NCBI GenBank assembly: GCA_963771015.1
Contig: CAVYRN010000005.1
Span: 186,001-250,000, forward strand
Length of the DNA stretch: 64,000 bases
From: CAVSJJ01 sp963771015
Lineage (GTDB): Bacteria > Actinomycetota > Actinomycetes > Actinomycetales > Dermatophilaceae
Direction: 5' to 3'
The notes beneath the pieces were generated by a model. It saw nothing but the letters and a program-made list of their open reading frames with translations, searched no databases and was not told where the DNA came from. Position 1 is the stretch's first letter. Each line of letters starts with the position of its first letter. Shown here piece by piece: positions 46,775 through 55,705 of this stretch. A program made the translations under genes and the position numbers.

Positions 46775-48103
46775 CTACCTGATGACCCTTGCGTGCCTGT
46801 GCAGCCGTCCCTTCCCGCTTCTGCCGGCCATGACGATCGGGTCGGGCTCCGGGTCGGGCTCCGGCGCGGGCTCGGGCTCCGTCTCGTCCGACGGCGTGTC
46901 CATCGATCGGAGCTCGACGAGGTCGTCGTCGTCAAGCTCCTCGGGGACCATCTGCTGCTCTGTCGCCGAGTCGGCCTCGTCGGTGGCCTCCTCGTCCACC
47001 TCGTCCACCTCGTCGGTGGCCGTCGATGGCTCGACGTCCTGGCCGTCCGCCGCCTCACCGGCCGCGCCCGAGGGCGCCGCGAAGACGGTTGCCGGGGAGA
47101 TGCCCTCGGCCTGGGCCGTCTTCGCCTCAACAGCGTCCGCCTCAACAGCGTCCGCCTCAACAGCGTCCGCCTCGGCGCGCTTGGCGCTACCGAGCAACTC
47201 GAGCCCGATGGCGAGGACGAAGGCGAGGAGGAAGCCGGCCGCGAACACCGGGAGCACGAGGGTGAGCAGGGTGCTCATCCGGTCGCTCGCCACGGTCGGG
47301 CTGATGTAGGTGACGTTCGTGGCCGTGGCGGACTCCAGCTGGCTCTGCGCCTGCCGGTACTGGGTCTGCGCGGCGGTGAAGTCGGCCTCAGCGGCTCGCT
47401 GGATGGCCGAAACATCGGCATAGCCCTGCAGGATCGGGCCGAACTTCGCCAGCTTGTCCTGGGCTGCCTTGAGCGCATAGGAGAGCGACTGCGCGGCCAG
47501 TGCGTTGCCGGTGGCCATCAGCGTCGCGCGCTGCTGCTGAAGGGAGGAGACCTGGTTCAGGGTCGACTGGTACGCCTGGGGTGGGTCGGCCATGCCGACC
47601 TTCTTGGCATATGCCGCGACAGCGGCATTGGCGTCGTTGACGGCGTTCTGGGCGGTGTCACGCTGCTTGACCGCGGCATCGAAGCGCGGCTGGAACATCG
47701 AGGACAGGGTGGACTCGACCTCGGTGCGCAGGATGCTCTGGACGGTGTCCTTGGTGGCCCCCTCGAAGGTGACCGTCATGTCGCTGCTGGCGCCGCTCTG
47801 CGCGACCGACAGACCGGCGCGCAGCGCCGTCGGTCCCACGCCGGTCTTCGCGCTCACCTGGTTGATGACCATCGGCCCGACCGCGGCGGCGGAGAACGCC
47901 GCGACGAACTGGTTGGTGGCCTGCGGGCCGGTGAAGTCGCCGTTGTTCCCGACCAGGGTGCCCGTGCTGAGCGTCGCGGTCGCCGTGTAGGTCTGCGGCG
48001 CGTGCAGGACGTAGCCGGCCGCGAGGCCCGCAGCAACGAGCGGGATGACGAGCAGGAGAGCAATGCGCTTCCTGACGATGCGCAGATAGTCGATGATCTC
48101 CAT
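46775..48103 (-). CDS. Wzz/chain-length-determinant-like membrane protein
   Basis: A 442-residue protein. Helix 1 at about 16-32 (IALLLVIPLVAAGLAAGYVL), an extracytoplasmic coiled-coil core of about 250 residues with QNAVNDANAAVAAYAKKV and QYRQAQSQLESATATNVT, helix 2 near 290-310 and then a cytoplasmic tail of about 120 residues rich in E and D. This layout fits Wzz/PCP proteins that set polysaccharide chain length. No Walker motifs or tyrosine cluster, so there is no fused BY-kinase. The acidic tail contains three perfect 15-base repeats. Confidence 0.78.
   Translation of the reverse strand: MEIIDYLRIVRKRIALLLVIPLVAAGLAAGYVLHAPQTYTATATLSTGTLVGNNGDFTGPQATNQFVAAFSAAAVGPMVINQVSAKTGVGPTALRAGLSVAQSGASSDMTVTFEGATKDTVQSILRTEVESTLSSMFQPRFDAAVKQRDTAQNAVNDANAAVAAYAKKVGMADPPQAYQSTLNQVSSLQQQRATLMATGNALAAQSLSYALKAAQDKLAKFGPILQGYADVSAIQRAAEADFTAAQTQYRQAQSQLESATATNVTYISPTVASDRMSTLLTLVLPVFAAGFLLAFVLAIGLELLGSAKRAEADAVEADAVEADAVEAKTAQAEGISPATVFAAPSGAAGEAADGQDVEPSTATDEVDEVDEEATDEADSATEQQMVPEELDDDDLVELRSMDTPSDETEPEPAPEPDPEPDPIVMAGRSGKGRLHRHARVIR
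47123..47173. repeat. In-frame 15-bp tandem repeat in the wzz-like gene
   Basis: Three identical copies of CGCCTCAACAGCGTC (plus strand) at 47123-47137, 47138-47152 and 47153-47167 with a partial fourth. In the protein they give repeated EADAV pentapeptides in the tail. Exact identity implies recent slippage or selection. Confidence 0.85.
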
Positions 48104-48269
48104 CGATGGTGCTCCTCGGTGCTTGCGGACGAGATGTGACTCACGACGCGGATATGGTGCCCAGCATCGCTGAGAGAACCCTGTCAAGTACCCAAGCCAC
48201 GAATCCCCCATCGGCCTGACGAACAAATGGTACACGGGACCCCGCAGCCGCACCGCGTGTTCGACCTAC

Positions 48270-48316
48270 CTGACCGCCTGCGTCCGGCGGGGCCGTCGCC
48301 GACCACCGGCGGTCAG
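48270..48316. repeat. 9-bp inverted repeat at the 3' end of sulfotransferase 2
   Basis: CTGACCGCC at 48270-48278 and GGCGGTCAG at 48308-48316 are perfect complements 29 bases apart. The inner bases can pair further. The repeat overlaps the stop of the sulfotransferase gene, so it may be its terminator or part of the wzz promoter region. Confidence 0.4.
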
Positions 48317-49149
48317 GACGACCAGGGGCCCAGCGGGTCCGTGTCCCTCGTCCGGTGGTTCGCCAGGTCGTCGATGTCGTATCCGAAGGCGGCGATCCGC
48401 GCCCCATCCCTGCGCTCGATGCGCCGGCGCTGCCAGGCTCCGGGCCGCCACGGGTGCCGCAGCTCGTCCCACCACGCGGCATACCCGGAACCGTGCGCGG
48501 CGGTCAGCGAAGAGGCGGGGAAGGGCCGGCTCAGGCCCAGGAAGCGGCCCACCCGTTGGAGCTCGGCCTCGGGGTTCGCGACGAGGTTCTCGTAGTAGAC
48601 GACGAGCGCTCGCTCCACATGGGGCAGGTCGCCGGCGAGGATGTCATGGGCCACGAGCCAGTGCTGGACCAACCCGCCGAGCGACTCGAACTTCCGCGGG
48701 TTGGCCGAGGTGACGCGGCGCCACTTCTTGTTGGACAACGCGACCGCCACGGGGTGGCGCACGACGGCGATGTACGCCGAGCCCGGGAAACAAGCCTGGA
48801 GGAACCTGCTCATGATGATGTTCGGCGGCGACTTCTCGACGAGCAACCGGGCGCCGGTGTCCCAGTAGGGCTCCCATGAGGCCAGCATCGCCTCGGCCTG
48901 GTCGGGCCCGACCAGGGGCGAGGTGTCGGTGAGGTGGGCCGCGGCGTGGTGGGCGAAGCGGCCGGACCCGCCGTACACCTTCGCCTTGGGGTAGACGGAC
49001 TGGAGATGCTGGCCCTCGTCCTCGCGAGCGGGGCTGTCCGAGATGCCGGAGACGTCGGGATGCTCGGCGAGCGTGCGGGCGAACGGGGTCGTCCCGCTGC
49101 GGTGCAGCCCGCCGACGAAGACGAGCCGGCTCGGGTCGATATGCGTCAT
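48313..49149 (-). CDS. Sulfotransferase 2 (PAPS-dependent)
   Basis: A 278-residue sulfotransferase with PAPS loop FVGGLHRSGTTPFART at 10-25 and a 3'-phosphate region YIAVVRHPVAVALSNKKW near 125. The middle segment ARLLVEKSPPNIIMSRFL is typical of Sulfotransfer_3 enzymes. The ATG at 49149 overlaps the glycoside-hydrolase stop by 4 bases. The last gene of a four-gene ATGA-linked run. Confidence 0.85.
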   Translation of the reverse strand: MTHIDPSRLVFVGGLHRSGTTPFARTLAEHPDVSGISDSPAREDEGQHLQSVYPKAKVYGGSGRFAHHAAAHLTDTSPLVGPDQAEAMLASWEPYWDTGARLLVEKSPPNIIMSRFLQACFPGSAYIAVVRHPVAVALSNKKWRRVTSANPRKFESLGGLVQHWLVAHDILAGDLPHVERALVVYYENLVANPEAELQRVGRFLGLSRPFPASSLTAAHGSGYAAWWDELRHPWRPGAWQRRRIERRDGARIAAFGYDIDDLANHRTRDTDPLGPWSS

Positions 49150-50582
49150 CGGGCGAGCCCCTCGATGCCATGGGTCAGCTCCGCGCGCACCGGCGTCGAC
49201 GTGATCGTCGTGATGTCCCCCGAGCCGAGGACCGACGTGATCGACCCCCCGCCGGCGGTGATCCGGATCGGGGCTCCGGTGGCCCACAGGTATGCCACGG
49301 TGTGTCCGTCCCTGGTCATCGTCACGCCCGCCAGCCCTCCGCTCGCCACCCCCGTCCACGACGCACCTCGCGCGTCGGCCGCCATCATCGCGTAGACCTT
49401 GCCGGCGGGGCGCTCGGTCCCGTCCGGGTTGAGCAGACCCGTCCGCGGCTCATCGGAGTTGCGCCCGGTGCCGGAGTTCGCCAGGAGCGGCAGCCAGAGC
49501 ACCTTGCGAACCCCGGCGGCGAGAAGAAGCGCGACCTTCTTGACCATCTCGACCGTGCTGGCGTCGTTGGCGACGTCCTGGCCCCGGACGAACGACCCGA
49601 CCTCCCACGCCTCGATCGGCATCCCGGCCGGGGTCGTGGCCCGGAGGTAGCCGTCGAGCGCCGGGATCGACGCAGAGGTCTCGTAGAAGTGGATCTGCCG
49701 GACGTCGACGACCCCGCTCTTGAGCAGCTGGGTGTCCATGGCGAGGTAGTCGAGGTTCCGGCGGGCCTTGGCGTCGGCGAGCTGGGTCCGGAGCTCGGCC
49801 GCGGTGCTCACCGTCGAGATGTTGCTCCGGACGCCGGCCCGGTTGACGTAGTACTGGTTGTAGGCCGCGATGGCCTGGGCCGTCCGGCCCTGCTGGAGGA
49901 GCCGGTCGGCGATGCCGTAGCCGTAGGCGGTGCTGCTGATGCCGGGGTCGACGACGATCGCGGCGGGGTCCGCGGCCCGGATCGCCGACGAGGCGGCCCC
50001 GACGAGGGCGAGGTACTCCTGCGGCGTTCCACCCCAGAAGCTCGCCGAGTTGATCTCGTTCTCGACGGAGTACTCGTGCACGCCGCGCGGCGCGTACCGC
50101 TTCACGAGGGAGGAGACGAAGTCGGAGTAGACGCCGAGGTCGGTCGGCATGAGGGACTCGGTCTTGTTCTTCGCACCTCGGACGTACTGTGCCGAGCCCT
50201 GGGTGGCCCAGCACGAGCCGACCCGGATCTTGAGCATGAGGTCGACGCCTACCTCGGTGGCCTGGGAGACGATCCGGTCGAGGGTGCGCCAGTCCACCTG
50301 TCCCCGAGTGGGCTCCATCTGGCACCAGACGAGCTCATAGAAGGTGGACGCACCCTTGAGCCCGGCGGCGTAGTCGCGGTACGTGTCGAACTGGCCCCAG
50401 TCGTACTTGGCTCCGGTCGGCGTCTGCTCGCCCGCCGTCTGCCCGCCCCCGGTCAGCGTGGGCACCGGTGTCGTGGCCGACGGTGGGCTGGTCGCCGCCC
50501 CCCCGGAGCCCCCGGTGCAGCCGGCGACGGCCGCCAGGGTCAGGGCCGTGAGCGTGGCCACGATGGCCCGACGCCTCTGCAT
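49146..50582 (-). CDS. Lipoprotein glycoside hydrolase (clan GH-A-like)
   Basis: A 478-residue secreted lipoprotein: MQRRRAIVATLTALTLAAVAGC (lipobox, C22), a Thr/Pro linker, then a TIM-barrel-like domain. Likely acid/base E176 in VHEYSVENEINSASFW and nucleophile E327 in MPIEAWEVGSFVRG, spaced as in retaining GH5/GH39-type enzymes. A C-terminal beta-sandwich-like end follows. Start at 50582 uses the AGGGGG 6 bases upstream; an ATG at 50597, overlapping the upstream stop, is possible. Position between sulfotransferase genes suggests trimming or recycling of the sulfated polymer. Confidence 0.78.
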   Translation of the reverse strand: MQRRRAIVATLTALTLAAVAGCTGGSGGAATSPPSATTPVPTLTGGGQTAGEQTPTGAKYDWGQFDTYRDYAAGLKGASTFYELVWCQMEPTRGQVDWRTLDRIVSQATEVGVDLMLKIRVGSCWATQGSAQYVRGAKNKTESLMPTDLGVYSDFVSSLVKRYAPRGVHEYSVENEINSASFWGGTPQEYLALVGAASSAIRAADPAAIVVDPGISSTAYGYGIADRLLQQGRTAQAIAAYNQYYVNRAGVRSNISTVSTAAELRTQLADAKARRNLDYLAMDTQLLKSGVVDVRQIHFYETSASIPALDGYLRATTPAGMPIEAWEVGSFVRGQDVANDASTVEMVKKVALLLAAGVRKVLWLPLLANSGTGRNSDEPRTGLLNPDGTERPAGKVYAMMAADARGASWTGVASGGLAGVTMTRDGHTVAYLWATGAPIRITAGGGSITSVLGSGDITTITSTPVRAELTHGIEGLAR

Positions 50583-50593
50583 GGTGGTCCCCC

Positions 50594-51553
50594 TCATCGG
50601 CTCTGGCCGGCCCGGGCCTGGTCGAGACGGTTGACGAGGTCGGCGGCCAGCTCTCGAACGGACGGGTCGATGTCGAGAGGGGCGCTCCCGTGGCTCTGCC
50701 GGCGCTCGACGTGCGCGCACAGCTCGTCCCGGTAGGGGAACCCGATGACGTCGCAGACCTCGCGCATGACCGTTTCGGGCTCGGCCGCGAAAGCGTCGTA
50801 CGAGACGAGGTGGACGTCGCCACGACGGTCCAGACCGAGGTCGAAGACGAGGCTGTTGCGCACCACCCAGAACAGCACCGCTGCCGTATGCGACGACATC
50901 GCCTCGAGGTCGAAGGACCGGATCAGGGCGACGGCCTCGCTGCCGAGCCGGCCGCCCTGCCAGATGGAGCCTCCGCGACCCGCGGCGATCTCGCGCAGCG
51001 CACGGAGGTTGGCCGGGCCGAACTTCGAGACCTCCGAGCGGGCTCGTGCCTCGGGGTCGCGGTAGACCCATAGGGCCTTGCCATGCCTGGCGCCGGGCAG
51101 GTCGAGGAGCTCGTCGACGCGGTGCGACTCGCACAGCGGCTTGACCAGGACGATCTGGTGCCGGCTCGAGGCGACCGTCGAGCTGAGCACCTCGTCCGAA
51201 CGCAGCTGGAAGCGGTCGAAGACCCGGCGGTCGTTCTCATTGCGGACCTCGACCTCGGGGGCCTCGTCGAACCCCCGCATGAGCATGTTCGTACCGGATC
51301 GCTGGAGCCCGACGACGTAGACGGGCATGGCGGCTCCGGGACGGCCGCCGTACCGCCGTCGCCACGATGCCTTGGCCATCGCGATGCGCACCCGCTCTCG
51401 GGGGTCGAGGCGATCCTCCTCGACGAGCCGGCCGAGCCCCTCGGTGCGCGCCCAGTAGGCGTGCCGGAGCGCCTTCCGCATGAGGTAGCGCGGGCGGGAC
51501 TCGGGTCCGTCCGGCGGTGCGCTCCAGCGAGCGAGGAGATCACCCTTGCTCAT
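50594..51553 (-). CDS. Sulfotransferase 3 (PAPS-dependent)
   Basis: A 319-residue sulfotransferase with a longer N-terminal arm of about 75 residues. PAPS loop YVVGLQRSGTNMLMRGF near 80-96; LWVYRDPEARARSEVSKFG near 168 is the 3'-phosphate site. The conserved R and S of VYRDP are present. Four-base overlaps with both neighbours place it in the chain sulfotransferase 4, 3, hydrolase, sulfotransferase 2. Confidence 0.82.
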   Translation of the reverse strand: MSKGDLLARWSAPPDGPESRPRYLMRKALRHAYWARTEGLGRLVEEDRLDPRERVRIAMAKASWRRRYGGRPGAAMPVYVVGLQRSGTNMLMRGFDEAPEVEVRNENDRRVFDRFQLRSDEVLSSTVASSRHQIVLVKPLCESHRVDELLDLPGARHGKALWVYRDPEARARSEVSKFGPANLRALREIAAGRGGSIWQGGRLGSEAVALIRSFDLEAMSSHTAAVLFWVVRNSLVFDLGLDRRGDVHLVSYDAFAAEPETVMREVCDVIGFPYRDELCAHVERRQSHGSAPLDIDPSVRELAADLVNRLDQARAGQSR

Positions 51554-52371
51554 ACCGGCCTCGTCACATCGATCCCGGTCAGCTCGAGAAGGTCGGCGTT
51601 GTGGGGTGCGTAGTAGTCCCGCAGCCGGGCCGCAAGGTCCGGCGGCACCGAGGACTGCTCCGCCCCGGCCTTGTGCGCGTGCAGCCCCTCGAGGTCGATC
51701 CGGTCCAGGCCGAGGAACGCCCAGACCCGGGCCAGCTGCTCGTGCGGGTCCGCGAACAGCTCCTCCGACCGCAGGACGAGGACACGGTGGCGGTCGACCA
51801 CCTCGAAGATGCGGCGCAGCTGCTCGGCGTAGTGCCCGCGCCGGAGGTAGGCGTGGTAGCGGTGGGCGTAGCTGACGTACGAGGGATCGGCGAGCAGCCG
51901 CTCCTCCTCGCCGGCCAGCCGCTCCGGCTCGGCGTCGAGGGCCTCGGCGAACCCGAGCGTCTCGTTCCCCCTGGACCGCTCGTACTTGAAGTGCGACCAG
52001 GCCCTCTCGACCGGGTCACGCAGGACCGCGATGAGCCTGACCTCGGGCAGCGTCTGGGCGATCCGTTGCGGCGCCGCCGGATGGAACATGTAGTACGGGC
52101 TGCCCTCCCCGGTGATCCGCCATGGGTCCCGCTGCCGGGGGAAGCCGGAACGGAACCAGGCCTCGCCGCGCGAGAAGTTCACGTCGAAGTAGTGCGTGCC
52201 CTTGCCCGTCCGGCACGGCGCCACCTGATGGTGCTGAGCGATCCACTCGTAGCAGGAGGTGGACCCGCCCCGCTTGGTCCCGATGACGAGGTAGCCGGGC
52301 TCCATGCCGGACCCTCGGTAGAGCGGCCGCAGCGGAGACCCCAGCCTGCGCGCCACATCCTTGGCCCCCAT
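51550..52371 (-). CDS. Sulfotransferase 4, heparan-sulfate-sulfotransferase-like
   Basis: A 273-residue sulfotransferase of a different sub-type. The PAPS loop reads YLVIGTKRGGSTSCYEWI (near 27) with the KxGxTS form, and LIAVLRDPVERAWSHFKYER (near 113) matches the 3'-phosphate site of eukaryotic heparan/NDST-type glycosaminoglycan sulfotransferases. EGSPYYMFHP near 90 is also a GAG-sulfotransferase feature. The ATG at 52371 is chosen with AAGGGGAG upstream. First gene of the ATGA-linked run; likely modifies a sugar hydroxyl or amine. Confidence 0.83.
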   Translation of the reverse strand: MGAKDVARRLGSPLRPLYRGSGMEPGYLVIGTKRGGSTSCYEWIAQHHQVAPCRTGKGTHYFDVNFSRGEAWFRSGFPRQRDPWRITGEGSPYYMFHPAAPQRIAQTLPEVRLIAVLRDPVERAWSHFKYERSRGNETLGFAEALDAEPERLAGEEERLLADPSYVSYAHRYHAYLRRGHYAEQLRRIFEVVDRHRVLVLRSEELFADPHEQLARVWAFLGLDRIDLEGLHAHKAGAEQSSVPPDLAARLRDYYAPHNADLLELTGIDVTRPV

Positions 52372-52500
52372 CAACGCTCCCCTTGTGTCCTCATTCGGTA
52401 TGCCGCAGGGGCACCATCCTGGCCCACGACGCGCACCCCCATCCCATCGCGCAAGTCTAGGTCAGCCCTCGACGGCCCGTACGCCGTCTGGAACAACGGC

Positions 52501-53253
52501 TCAGCCGCCGATGCCCCACTCCCTCCGGTGGGCCGCGAGGACGCCGGCGACCTCGTCACCGGCCGCCGCTCCCCCGTGCACGGCCACCGCCTCGACGAGG
52601 GCGTCGGAGCTGCTCGGGACCGGCGCGTCCGCAGGCAGGTACCCCCGGGCGATGAAGCCGAGGTAGCGATCGGTCTCGGCACTCTCGGCCGAGAACAGCC
52701 GGACGGTGTTGTCGATGATCTGCAGCGGGCGCGGGTCGACGAGATAGGTCTCCGGCGCGGCGATGCCGCCCGAGGCGAGCAGCAGGGCCAGCCGGTGCCC
52801 GCCGTCGCCGACGTGGATCCGGGGCTGGATCAGGGCACCCGTGTCGGTGGTGAGCGGTCGCGTCGAGCTCCGCAGCACGACAGGGTGACGCGTGTCGAAC
52901 CCGCGGCTGCGGAAGGACCAGTAGAGGTCCCGCGCCGTACGCACCCGCTCGGCGAGCTGGTTGTCGAAGAGCCGTTCGTCCTTGAGGACCCAGGGCCGGA
53001 ACCGGTCCATGGCGATGCGGGCGAACCACACGGCGTACGAGCTCGTGCGCACCTGCTCCATGAGCGGCTCCAACGGCTCGTCGGGTGGCCGGGTCGAGAG
53101 CACCTCGAACAGGTCCGCCCGGACCCGGACGTCGTAGCGCAGCGGGCTGATGAGGGCAGCGATGTCGATCGGCTCGGTGCCGCGCTGTTTGGGACGCCAG
53201 GTGGCGGCCCGCCGCACGGTCCGGCGGCCGGTGGCGACCAGCGACCGCTTCAC
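52501..53253 (-). CDS. ParB-like-fold protein of unknown function
   Basis: A 250-residue soluble protein starting VKRSLVATGRRTVRRAATW. The middle reads HPVVLRSSTRPLTTDTGALIQPRIHVGDGGHRLALLLASG, like the ParB/Srx-fold 'DGxHRL' motif; this fold serves in DNA segregation, nucleases and small-molecule enzymes. No HTH is present. The GTG at 53253 has GGGGGAG upstream. It is divergent from the GT4 gene and precedes the sulfotransferase run by 129 bases. Confidence 0.5.
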   Translation of the reverse strand: MKRSLVATGRRTVRRAATWRPKQRGTEPIDIAALISPLRYDVRVRADLFEVLSTRPPDEPLEPLMEQVRTSSYAVWFARIAMDRFRPWVLKDERLFDNQLAERVRTARDLYWSFRSRGFDTRHPVVLRSSTRPLTTDTGALIQPRIHVGDGGHRLALLLASGGIAAPETYLVDPRPLQIIDNTVRLFSAESAETDRYLGFIARGYLPADAPVPSSSDALVEAVAVHGGAAAGDEVAGVLAAHRREWGIGG

Positions 53254-53459
53254 GGCATCTCCCCCCGGGTTGTTCGGGCGCTCGGGCCGGCCCGAGCGCG
53301 GGTGCCAGTCAACCACGGATGAGCGCCGACCGTCCCCGTTCCGACGCGCGCTCCGGCAGCGGCATGGGATGATGGGGCGACTGTTGGCAGGCGGGCTCGG
53401 ATCGGTGTCCGCCAGCACGTCCAGGGGGCGGCCGAGCCGTCGAGGGGGTTCTTTCGTCC

Positions 53460-54722
53460 GTGCGCATTCTCCATGTCAACAAGTTCCTCTACCGGCGTGG
53501 TGGCGCCGAGGGGTACCTGCTGGACGTCGCCGCGATGCAGCGCGACGCGGGCCACGTCGTCGAGTACTGGGGCATGGACCATCCCGACAACGAGCCCGCG
53601 CTGCCCCTCGCCGACACCTTCCCCTCGTACGTCGAGCTCGAGCCGCCGCCGGGCGGCCTGGCCGCACTCGGCGCCGGGGCCCGGATGGTGTGGTCCCGGG
53701 AGAGCCGTCGCGGCCTGGCCAGGGCGGTGGCCCGCTTCGCGCCGGACGTCGTCCACTGCCACAACATCTACCACCAGCTCTCGCCGTCGATCCTCGCCGC
53801 GACGAAGGCGCACGGGGTGCCGGTCGTCATGACACTGCACGACTACAAGCTCGCCTGTCCGAGCTACCAGATGCTCGACCACGGACGGCCCTGCGACGCC
53901 TGCGTCGGGCACTCGACCCTCCCGGCCCTCCGGCGCCGCTGCAAGAGCGGGTCACTCGGGGCGAGCGGGCTGCTCGCGCTCGAGTCGGGGATCCATCGGC
54001 TCACCGGGGCCTACACCGGGGTCGACGCCTTCGTCAGCCCGAGCCGGTTCCTCGCCGGGGTGATGACCCGGGCCGGCATCGACCCGGCGCGGCTGCACGT
54101 CATCCCGCACTTCGTCAGCGCCGGGTCGACGATGCAGGCCGCCGCGGCCGCGGCGGAGACGGCCGGGGCGGTACCCGGAGTCGTCTTCGCCGGCCGGCTC
54201 TCCCATGAGAAGGGGGTCGACACCCTCGTCGAGGCCGCCGCTCTCGCCCCCGAGGTCCCCGTCCACGTTGCCGGCGATGGCCCGGAGCGAGCGGCCCTGG
54301 AACGCCTCGCCGCCGACCGGGGAGCCGCCAACGTCATCTTCCACGGCCGGCTCGCCAAGCCGGACCTCGAGCGGATCGTGGCCGCTTCGGTGGCCACTGT
54401 CGTTCCCTCCCGGTGGTACGAGAACCAGCCGATGACCATCCTCGAGTCGTATGCCGCCGCCGTGCCGGCCATCGTCACCTCCCTCGGCGGCAGCCCTGAG
54501 CTCGTCGACGACGGCGTCGACGGCCTCGTCGTGCCCGCCGACGACCCGGCCGCGCTGGCCGCGGCGATGTCGAGCCTGGCCGCGGACCCGGCCCGGGCTC
54601 GGGTGATGGGCCGGACGGGACAGGCCAGGCTGCTCGAACGGCACAGCCCGCCGCGCCACCTCGCCGCCCTCGACGCGCTGTACGCCGCGGTGTCCGGCGC
54701 CCGGGTCGGAGGCGCCGCATGA
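53460..54722 (+). CDS. Glycosyltransferase family 4 (GT-B fold)
   Basis: A 420-residue GT4-type glycosyltransferase. MRILHVNKFLYRRGGAEGYLLDVA at the start, HNIYHQLSPSIL near 103, THDYKLACPSYQM near 125, and the C-terminal nucleotide-sugar lobe with VFAGRLSHEKGVDTLVEAA and RWYENQPMTILESYAAAVPAIVTSLGG match the family. It transfers a sugar to a lipid-linked or growing glycan. The GTG start at 53460. It overlaps the next sulfotransferase gene by 4 bases. It is the only glycosyltransferase I find in the cluster. Confidence 0.9.
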   Translation: MRILHVNKFLYRRGGAEGYLLDVAAMQRDAGHVVEYWGMDHPDNEPALPLADTFPSYVELEPPPGGLAALGAGARMVWSRESRRGLARAVARFAPDVVHCHNIYHQLSPSILAATKAHGVPVVMTLHDYKLACPSYQMLDHGRPCDACVGHSTLPALRRRCKSGSLGASGLLALESGIHRLTGAYTGVDAFVSPSRFLAGVMTRAGIDPARLHVIPHFVSAGSTMQAAAAAAETAGAVPGVVFAGRLSHEKGVDTLVEAAALAPEVPVHVAGDGPERAALERLAADRGAANVIFHGRLAKPDLERIVAASVATVVPSRWYENQPMTILESYAAAVPAIVTSLGGSPELVDDGVDGLVVPADDPAALAAAMSSLAADPARARVMGRTGQARLLERHSPPRHLAALDALYAAVSGARVGGAA

Positions 54723-55705
54723 CCGGGCAGGACCGGGTCCGGGTTCTCTACGTGGCCGGAAGCGGCCGGAGCGGCACGACGGTCATCACCACGATCCTCG
54801 GCCAGCTCCCCGGCGCGTTCGCGGCGGGCGAGCTGCGGTACCTGTGGAGCCGCGGCGTCGTCGAGAACCACCGTTGCGGGTGCGGTGAGCCGTTCTCGAC
54901 CTGCCCGGTCTGGAGCAGCGTCATGGCGCAGATCGGCCCGTTGAGCGACGACGAGGCCGCGGGCCTGGCTCGACGCCTGCTCGACCGGCTTCGGGTGATG
55001 CGGCTGCCCGTCGTCCTCGCGCGCCGGCTGGCCGGCCGCCCGTCCGTCCCACCCCATCCCGACGATGCCCGGATCGTCGCGCTGTACCGCGCCCTCGCCG
55101 ACCACACCGGCGCGGCCGTCATCGTCGACTCCTCCAAGCTCCCGCCCTACGGTCTGCTCCTCGGGGACCAACCGGAGCTGGACGTCCGCGTCCTCCACGT
55201 CGTCCGCGACCCGCGGGCGACGGCATTCTCGTGGCGCCGGACCAAGGCGACCCAGGACACCGCCACCGGGACCGTCATGCCGCGGATGGACGTGTGGAAG
55301 TCCTCGCTGCTGTGGCTGCTGTGGAACCTGCTCACCGACCGGCTCTGGCCGCGGCGGCGCGGCGATGTCGTCCGGTTCCGCTACGAGGACTTCGTCGCGG
55401 ACCCGCGCGGACACATGACGGAGGTGGCCCGGCTCGTCGGTCTGCCGGCCGAGGCGTTGCCCTTCGTGTCCGACGACGAGGTCACCCTCGCGCCGACCCA
55501 CAGCGTCGCCGGCAACCCCAACCGGCATACGACCGGCACGGTCCGGATCCGCGGGGACATGGAGTGGCGTACCGCGATGCCGCGCCGCGACCGGCTCGTC
55601 GTCACCGCCATCACCGCCCTCGGGGTCGCCCGCTTCCGCTACCCGTGGGCCATCCGGACCCGGCCCAGCCAACCCGCGCCCGTCGACCAGCAAGGAGCAT
55701 CATGA
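54719..55705 (+). CDS. Sulfotransferase 5 (PAPS-dependent)
   Basis: A 328-residue sulfotransferase. PAPS loop LYVAGSGRSGTTVITTILG near 10-28 and HVVRDPRATAFSWRRTK near 160; a CGCGEPFSTCPVW cysteine-rich loop near 53-65 is unusual. Both ends overlap neighbours by 4 bases (GT4 and sulfotransferase 6), making a GT-ST-ST translation chain. Confidence 0.84.
   Translation: MTGQDRVRVLYVAGSGRSGTTVITTILGQLPGAFAAGELRYLWSRGVVENHRCGCGEPFSTCPVWSSVMAQIGPLSDDEAAGLARRLLDRLRVMRLPVVLARRLAGRPSVPPHPDDARIVALYRALADHTGAAVIVDSSKLPPYGLLLGDQPELDVRVLHVVRDPRATAFSWRRTKATQDTATGTVMPRMDVWKSSLLWLLWNLLTDRLWPRRRGDVVRFRYEDFVADPRGHMTEVARLVGLPAEALPFVSDDEVTLAPTHSVAGNPNRHTTGTVRIRGDMEWRTAMPRRDRLVVTAITALGVARFRYPWAIRTRPSQPAPVDQQGAS

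Noticed and set aside
46775..48103. Fused tyrosine (BY) kinase in the Wzz-like protein
   Set aside because: No Walker A/B motifs and no tyrosine cluster in the tail; the tail is acidic.
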